Below, one piece after another: positions 57,481 to 64,000 of a stretch of 64,000 bases of DNA. Under the pieces are notes generated by a model. The model did not search any database, had not been told where the DNA came from, and saw nothing but the letters and a program-made list of their open reading frames with translations. The translations under genes were made by a program, and so were the position numbers. The stretch comes from Dactylis glomerata (lineage: Eukaryota > Streptophyta > Magnoliopsida > Poales > Poaceae), in NCBI GenBank assembly GCA_007115705.1, contig QXEO01000879.1, forward strand, positions 186,001 through 250,000, written 5' to 3'. Position 1 is the stretch's first letter. Each line of letters opens with the position of its first letter.

Positions 57481-58572
57481 AGTAAGTCTTCTGATTTTGA
57501 ATAAGAGTCAACACATGGCTTTTCACAATTTCTCTCAAGTTCCACTCTTCATTGCTCAAAGGTCTAGCTTCCTCAAATAGGTCTAGCATCAGAATGGTAT
57601 CATTTACCTGAGCAATTATTTTTTTGAGACAAGGAAGGTTTTTTTACCACAATTTTAAACCTCTCCTAACATTTTTCAGTTTGGCATTTATTCTTTTTGT
57701 AGCATCAGAATATTCATTTGGAATTTGCCAAGCAGTTTGCACAATTTCTTTGAATTCAGAGTGATACATCCAGAAATTTTCAAATCTGAATACTTGAGCT
57801 TTTGTAATTTTTTTGTCTCAATAGTTACCACACAAGGCACATGGTTAGAGACTGGCTTTGCTAATGGGTAAACAAAAGATGAAGGATATGAGATTGTCCA
57901 AGAAGAAGAGGTGAAAACCCAGTCAAGCTTCTCCAGGAGTGGATCCCTTTGCATATTACTCCAAGTGTATTTCCTTCCTTTCAGGGGTAATTCCACTAGA
58001 CTAAGTTTGCTTATAGCATCATTGAACATTAACATTTCATTAATATTTCCTCCTTGTTTATTCCTGTTAGTGGGATTCCTGATGAAATTAAAATCTCCCA
58101 TGATGATCCAGTCAGTGTCATCAGGCATGTCAATATTACCAAACCAATCAATGAATTGATATTTTCCATCAGCATGACAAGGACCATAGATAGAGGTTAA
58201 AATCCATATGTTTCCAAACAAATTGCATGTGAACTTCACTGAGATAGAGAAATCATTCTGAAAAAGTTGTTCCCCAGAGAATAAAGAATTATTCCAGATA
58301 ATTATAATACCCCCAGAAGCTCCAACAAATGGAAGGAAAACAAATTTGTTGAATTTTTTCGGGCAGAATTTTTTGATATACTTTAGGTCAAAATGTTCCC
58401 TTTTAGTCTCTTGCAGACAAACAATATCACAGCCACTTTCCTCAATCTTATTTGAGAGAGCATCCCATTTCTTATCAGAGTTAACACCTCTAATATTCCA
58501 ATTCATTATTTTCCAATTTTTTTTGCTATTCATTGATAAATCAGATGAGTTTGAATTGGAAAGATGTGCCAT
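57481..58572 (-). pseudogene. LINE ORF2, 5' part: AP-type endonuclease
   Basis: From ATG 58572 (MAHLSNSNSS) the frame gives WKIMNWNIRGVNSDKKWDAL, CDIVCLQETKREH, ILTSIYGPCH, WIIMGDFNFIRNP, LEKLDWVFTS and SNHVPCVVT: the apurinic endonuclease set N, E, Y, D and S-x-H, with the usual S-D-H written S-N-H, so a catalytic Asp is replaced. The frame stops at 57688 and further frames lead to the AGTAA junction. The product would nick target DNA for reverse transcription. It continues at 41403. Confidence 0.88.
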
Positions 58573-61500
58573 CCATCAAATATCACATCAAGATTCTTTA
58601 AGAGCTCCATAAGACAGAATGAAATAAAGTCATACCCAATGGACCAACAGTGCCAAATACCAAGCATATTACAAGGACACTTTGGGCTATTGCATAACAC
58701 AGTCAATACATCTGCAGTGGCAAGGACAAGAGCCAGATCACAAAGAAAAGCTTTCCAACTATTACAAATTATGGGTTCACCCCTCCCAAAAGTACTATAA
58801 TTTGTACTATCCATGGAAACTAGTTGGCTTTCTTCTTCTTGCCCTTCTCGGAGTTGACACCAACCTCCTCTGGCTTTCCTTCTTTTCCATCTTTCTTTGA
58901 GCTCTTCTTCAGCTTTCCATCCAGATTTTCTTCAGATACCTTGCAAAAGGAGGTAGCAAGATTTTTGACTACTCTGTATTTCATCACTGGAGGAGTAGAA
59001 TTACAAGACAAGCAATTTTTGTCTGTACAGGTTACATGATTTTTGAACCCATCATTTAACATTATCAGTCTGGGACTCATTCTTACCTCTTGCTCAACAA
59101 TAGGAATAGTCCCTCTTCTTTTTATCTTTGGAGCAGAAGGAGTGACACCATTCCCAGCAGTGCTCTTCATGTCAGGTTCAATATGCTCCATTTCTGCAAT
59201 CTGACATATAGGGGCCTTTTTAACCAAACATGAGTCAGGGATCACAAAAGAAATAGAATCATTGTCCTCATCATCCTGGCTAACATGCTCCCATAGAGGG
59301 GAAGTAAAGAAATTCTTTGCCCATTCAAATTTTTCAGGAGTAAGAAGCATCAGAGTAATGAAATTAAATCAATTTGAAGGTATATTCAATACCTTGTCTG
59401 CAGAAGCACCATCACAAATATGGGGAGCAAAGTACTTATTCCACAGTGCCATTCCTTGAGGTGAAAATTTCTCTCTGTCAGATTCACTAACAGGAAAGAA
59501 GAAAGTCTCAACCTTTCCCAGCTTCAGGTGAGCCACCTCAGGTTGAACTAGATCATTGAAGTGGAAAAGCTCCATATCTGCTTGATCATTGTTATCAGCC
59601 ACCATATCTAGATTTTCTTGGCCAGCAGGGGGTGGCAAGACAGCATTGCCTTCATTCTCTAAACCCACCTTTTCCATGTTATTCTCAGCAAGGTTCTCCA
59701 TCTCCTCATCCTCATTCTGATCCAGGTCATGGTAAGCAGGCATGAGATTCTGCACTCCAACTCCTAGAACACCAAAGTTTTCTAGATTTAGAGCTGGCTG
59801 GCCTCCATTCACAATCACAGGAGCAACCACCCCAGGCTCAATGAAATTAAGAGGGGGGCTCATTACCTGGTTTACTTCCCCATTGCCCTGTCCAGCTAAA
59901 TTTTGAGGAACATTGTGAGACAGAGATCCAGTGGACATAGAGACTATCACAGTTAAGCTGCTCTAGTTTTCATTGAAATTGTCACCAGCATTTGCATTCT
60001 GGATATTACCTTCAGCGTCAATTGCATTGAACAACTCATCAAAACCATTATTCTGGTTTCCTTGCACATTATTGTTAATGTCAAGCTGAATTCCTTCTTC
60101 TTCTAGCAGGTTACCTTCAAGAACAATGTTGTTATTCTGGACAACAGGTCCAGGATGATGAACAATACCAGCAGGAAGAGCATGGGGAGCAACACCATTA
60201 GCTAGGACTGGATCTTCTGCAGGTGGGCCATCTCCAAGCTGTTGCTGGTGCAGAACTTCAATAGAAAAAGTCCATGATCTAGTGGCAGCAAGCTCCCCAT
60301 TAGTCAGCCTGATACTTTTGGGGATATCCCTTAGCTCAGAGCACCTAATCTTGGCAATGATTCTCCCCTTATTACTTGCATCATTCTCCCAAGCAACAAG
60401 TCTACCAAATTTGCAAACAATGGCAGTTATATCTTCTGTGAACTAGTTATCAAGAGGAGGCCCCACAAGCATGATCCAGCATTCTATGTTCATATCAAAT
60501 CTTCTCCAATTGACACCTTCATTGTGCTTAGCAAAACTAATAGTGATATCTTGAAAAACATGCGGACTCGAACTGACAAGCCTATCTCTGTCCCTCATAT
60601 GCGCAAACTGAATATACGCTTGACCAAAAGGACATTTTTGAATGTCCCTAATCCTCACCCTTGCAACCGTCTGAAAGAATTCTTCTAAGACATCTCTGAT
60701 GTTGGCAAAGTGTACCTGACCTGACGGCATAGGAGCGATTGTCGCAATGGCATATTCTTCATGACGCCGAGCACGACGCGGAAGAACAACCCACTGGACG
60801 TCCGTCCTGCCTTCAATCTGGAGCACCTCGAAGTCATTAGGGATGAAAGGAGCTGGGTCAATGGGGATATTGGCCATCGGGGCTTGGAGACAAGGTGGCA
60901 GAGCGGCCGGCGACTGGGGATGACTGGGGTTTACTGTACCACTCTGAGAAGCCGAGGAGGTGAGTTGTTCCAGGGGAGGGGAAAACAGGGGCGATGAAAA
61001 AATTTCCCTAAATGTCGACGCAGTTACCGGCAGCAGACCAGGCCCATGGGCTTTGAACCAGGAAAGGAAAGAATCAGCTGGCCAGGCCGACAAATCTGGG
61101 CCATCAAACGATTTGAATTTAAAGAAAGGCAGGAATCCCGGCAGAGCGCGCTCACTCTTTTTAAAGCGAAATTCTTTCCCTCTATAGTCCGACATAAAAT
61201 CCCCAGATTTCCTCTGATTATTAATGGGCTGGTAAACGAATTGACTAGAATTTAAAGGAGAATTAACTGGGGGAGTAACCACACTTTTGGAAACCGCCTT
61301 GGCATAACTTTGTCCCAAAGAGACGTTGTGGCCGGGTTGAATGGAAGTTGAACCGTTTTCAACAATATTTGGGAATTTCAGTCTATCAAAGACTGATGAA
61401 ATCGGAACAACATGAGCGGAGGTGTTCAAATTTGGAGGAAATTTAAGCCTATCAAAGACTGATCTTTTTTTGACATACCGTTGAACCGTGCTCCACGACG

Positions 61501-61834
61501 CATCTTGCTCCTTGTAAAATTTTAACTCTTCCACCATCCAATTTGGACCACCATTGCCCCAAAGATTGATGAATAACTCAAAGTTTTCTTCACTGATTTT
61601 TTCCTTTATTATAAATTAGCACAGTGACCCTCCCAAATGCGAGGGTGCCATCAGTGTTGTGTCAGAGTCATTCGAGAAATAAGTATTGAGGGTTTATAGT
61701 ACTCATATAATACAATTATATATAATAAGATTCTATGCACCATAAAATTAAGGTAAGTAACAATTAAGCTCCACGGAAAATGCAGTTCTATTGATTATGA
61801 CATGAATTTCTATCTGTTTTGATTACTTTAGGTA

Positions 61835-61928
61835 CTGCCTCAGTCCCATAGTACTGTATAAGATGTTATTACAATGAATATACCCTCATAATGGTTGTAA
61901 TACATCTTCTATTATGAAACAGAGGGAG
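61835..61928. mobile_element. Stowaway MITE, 94 bp
   Basis: CTGCCTCAGTCCCAT...ATGAAACAGAGGGAG with TA at 61833-61834 and 61929-61930. The left end is mutated from CTCCCTC. Confidence 0.85.
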
Positions 61929-62595
61929 TATAATTATGAAGATTTTTTGTCACAGTATATTTAGGTCACTAAATTAAATCTATAGATTGTGATATGTTTA
62001 GGTACAATTTTGATGCTATATTGGCTATATTTATTCAAAAATGGTTGTCTGTGATTTATTTAGTGCTGGAAATTCAGTAATTTTGAACTATGAAACTAAA
62101 ATATAGCCTAGAAGACTCTTCCACCTCTTCGTTCTCCACTGGGTTCTTTCACCTTTTAAAGCCAAGAGACTTGACCCGCAGATTTTAGGTGAAAATGCTA
62201 GAAAATACTTTATCCAAAGTATGTGTATGTTTTCATGTTTATTGACTAATCATTGATATAGTTGTGTTCTGGTTATTTTCTAAAATCTACTCATTAGTGT
62301 ACACAAATAAATTATTTACACTTTAGGTATAAATCTTACAACGCTTATTGTCTAACATGGATTTTACCTGGCTCATCCTATCATTGTTTGCCCTTTAGAA
62401 TTAGAATTTTATTTATTGACACATGGATTTTACCAGGTATGTATTGAGCCCATGTTTGCTCTAGATTGGATTTTCTTTTGTCAAAATCAGCCACGGAAAC
62501 ATCTGACCAGGACACGCATAAGAAGAGGTAGACGATCTATGTATTTTGGTTTGGCAATCAGATATAGCTATAGTTTTTCTTCTGGTAGATATTTC

Positions 62596-62660
62596 CTCTG
62601 CTTCTAAATATAAAATATTTTGGTTGGCCAAAATAGTCTACCAAAATATCTTATATTATA
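62596..62660. mobile_element. Broken Stowaway-like MITE
   Basis: CTTCTAAATATAAAATATTTTGG and CCAAAATATCTTATATTA are complementary arms of a Stowaway-type element; its right end was apparently interrupted by the MITE at 62661-62754. Confidence 0.5.
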
Positions 62661-62754
62661 CTCCCTCTGATCAGAAATAAGTGTTGATAATTTTGTACTA
62701 ATATAGTATAAAGTTTGTACTAAGTCACTGATACTTATTTCCGATCGGAGGGAG
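62661..62754. mobile_element. Stowaway MITE, 94 bp
   Basis: CTCCCTCTGATCAGAAATAAGTG...ACTTATTTCCGATCGGAGGGAG with TA duplications at 62659-62660 and 62755-62756. Confidence 0.93.
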
Positions 62755-63916
62755 TAGAATATTGTACTAAAAGAATTGACTGAGAGAACTCATACAAAGA
62801 TAGCTATATAGAATATCAAATCCTTGGAAATCTATGTTTTTTTGCTTTTCTTATTTAGAGCCGGATGCATGCATGTAATACAGGGCTCACCAAGAGTTTG
62901 CGACATATACTACGTTACCTAAAGGCTTATTGCCTGCGCATACTTTTTTTTTCAAAAACTTGCACGTACAATCGTGTTATGTTTCAATATGGGTCTAGCT
63001 CAACTTGGTCAGCCGGACCATGAAAAAAAGTAGGAATTTTCTTTTCTTATACAATCCGTTCTGTTCTATTTGTTTTGTCACGTGTCAGTTTTGGTCTCTT
63101 TGGTACACAAATAATATTGTACGTAACATATTTATCTTTAAATCTAAGTCGCTAATTACAGATCTAACTGTCTAAATAATTTAGATGATGTGGATTAATA
63201 TGGTGGCTCTATTTTAGAACGCTGTATTGTGCTTTTAGTATATAGTAGATAGATATCAAATCCCACAGATTTCGAAGAAACTAAGAATCTGAAAGATCGA
63301 TCACGAAGATGCTTCACTTTGAATTTAGCAGCAGAACCCCCATAGCAAGCTTGTAACACAAGACCAACCGTGTGAATATCCAATTTGAATTTTGCACGAC
63401 CAAACGAAATGACCAATAAGAAATCCCTTCTACCATGAAAACCAAGGCAATTCACTGAGTGAGCAAAAACCTTTTTGACATTTGCTTCAAAAGCAATACC
63501 ACGAGAGAAGTTTAAACCAGGAGCCAAAGCAGGAACTGGATTAAGTTGCTCCTCCAAAATAATCTCTTCACCAACGTGAGCACAATGACAGGGAAAGGAG
63601 ATGACCGTACCAGATTGAATAAACTCCCCTTCTTTGGCACAAATACGATCCACCAATCTTTCATCCTTGGACAGAAGGAGGATGCTAGCGTCTTGTTGCT
63701 TTAGAACCAAGAACCCATCATGTCATCTTGAGAATATGGAATCAAAAGAAGCCCAGAAAGTGACACGCCAACGTTGAATCAAGGAGGAGGAGGCCATGCC
63801 CACCGGCAGGCAACCGCCCACGGCGAAGGGAGGGAAGGAAGCCCCTAGATCGCCATGGTCGCCTCTCTCACCTCTCTCTCCTCTCTCTCTCGTATCCATT
63901 CTCTCCAATGACAACT

Positions 63917-64000
63917 CAAGATTCGACTATAGTAGTGAACTTCATCAAGTCGATAGCGTTTCGCTTTGGAGTACTGCACATCATTATCACGGATAATGGA
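63917..64000 (+). pseudogene. Tat-lineage integrase core, second part
   Basis: Following the right target duplication (63903-63916, itself encoding part of APMTT) the plus strand reads QDSTIVVNFIKSIAFRFGVL then HIIITDNG, containing the second catalytic Asp (T-D-N-G). It continues 38636-38741 in phase and runs off the window. Confidence 0.85.

Larger units (their letters stand above)
61616..63253 (-). mobile_element. Non-autonomous Helitron, 1,638 bp, in LINE ORF1
   Basis: On the minus strand it starts TCTATCTACTATATAC after a host A and ends CTAA before a host T. A hairpin ACCCTC-(8 nt)-GAGGGT (61627-61646) stands seven bases before CTAA. Excision rejoins the LINE frame as GFDIYN. The 5' end could alternatively be the TC four bases further in (63249). 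There is no Rep/helicase frame; it contains Stowaway MITEs at 61835-61928 and 62661-62754. AT-rich otherwise. Confidence 0.8.
58820..63797 (-). pseudogene. LINE ORF1, interrupted by a Helitron
   Basis: ATG 63797 (MASSSLIQRWRVTFWASFDS) opens a frame with CAHVGEEIILEEQLNPVP, GFHGRRDFLLVISFGRAKFK and SFRFLVSSKSVGFDIY. Then the Helitron (61616-63253) intervenes and the frame resumes after a one-base A-run change as FELFINLWGNGGPNW. Later come a conserved middle region (EIEGRTDVQWVVLPRR-like: QIEGRTDVQWVVLPRRARRH; RIRDIQKCPFGQAYIQF) typical of grass LINE ORF1, an acidic linker and a lysine-rich C-terminus (KKSSKKDGKEGK). Stops: TGA near 63724, TAG near 60443, TAG near 59965, TGA near 59369. ORF1 is expected to bind RNA; no CCHC knuckle is seen. 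Confidence 0.8.
38743..63902 (-). mobile_element. L1-like LINE, split by a Tat element and a Helitron
   Basis: CTCCAATGACAACT is duplicated at 38728-38741 and 63903-63916, and the interrupted integrase frame is restored across it. The LINE runs on the minus strand: short 5' leader, ORF1 (63797 to 58820), ORF2 with endonuclease (58572 to 57481) and reverse transcriptase (41403 to 38835), then a short 3' end with no clear poly(A). Removing the Tat element (41404-57480) and the Helitron (61616-63253) leaves about 7.4 kb, full length for this class. Both ORFs carry stops and frameshifts, so it is dead. Confidence 0.9.

Noticed and set aside
62416..62607. Small plus-strand frame with possible splice borders inside the Helitron
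   Set aside because: Only a short arginine-rich stretch; no family recognised, and Helitron interior is AT-rich with chance frames.
61616..63253. MULE or hAT element as explanation of the insertion in LINE ORF1
   Set aside because: No long terminal inverted repeats or 8-9 bp duplication; the TC/CTAA ends, hairpin and A/T target fit a Helitron better.

Overview
The window is repeat DNA from a large grass genome. The Athila-type LTRs of about 1.6 kb beginning TGATACGTCTCC, the Tat-lineage Gypsy elements, the CACTA element with CACTAGTAGGAAAA ends and the Stowaway MITEs with CTCCCTCYG ends all point to a Pooideae grass, most likely a Triticeae species. Genus is not resolvable by eye. I see no host gene, tRNA, rRNA or CRISPR. 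All real coding sequence belongs to transposable elements, most of it broken.

Layout. 1-9123: right-hand part of a two-gene CACTA element on the minus strand (TNP2 transposase at 4.7-8.2 kb; second gene at 0.4-1.7 kb; a viroplasmin/RNase H1-N fragment at the left edge). It sits in a plus-strand Athila-like element (9124-16998: protease end, a 1.6-kb LTR, then an ATHILA ORF1). 16999-32657: a minus-strand Athila-like element whose 3' LTR is split by a 9,009-bp Tat-lineage element (17419-26427) with 334-bp LTRs and target duplication GTCAC. 32658-38635: part of another minus-strand Gypsy element with an LTR of about 4.1 kb and a TGGTATCAGAGC-type primer site. That LTR abuts a plus-strand Tat integrase reading (38636-38741) that resumes at the far end of the window (63917-64000). 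Between the two halves lies a minus-strand L1-like LINE (38743-63902), itself split by a 16,077-bp Tat-lineage element (41404-57480, target duplication AGTAA) and by a Helitron (61616-63253). A second Helitron (44398-45466) sits inside an intron of the 16-kb element's antisense gene. Nesting therefore reaches four layers: Tat integrase, then LINE, then Tat element, then Helitron.

How the genes work together. Both Tat elements carry gag (and pol in the larger one) on the minus strand, and a plus-strand antisense gene between pol and the 3' LTR. In each case the antisense gene has GT-AG introns, an ATATATAAAT TATA box upstream and a Transposase_28-type (gypsy accessory) N-terminal domain. In the 9-kb element six exons join into an uninterrupted reading frame of 747 codons, although that element has no reverse transcriptase, RNase H or integrase and must depend on another element to move. 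In the 16-kb element gag-pol is one frame with eight stops and two apparent single-base deletions; the last five of seven antisense exons are open.

The most interesting points are the conserved spliced antisense gene with its own promoter, the two Helitrons with complete termini, the dual RNase H of the 16-kb element, and the exact reading-frame restorations when each insertion is removed. Family names other than lineage are from memory and unverified; all distances and identities were counted by eye.
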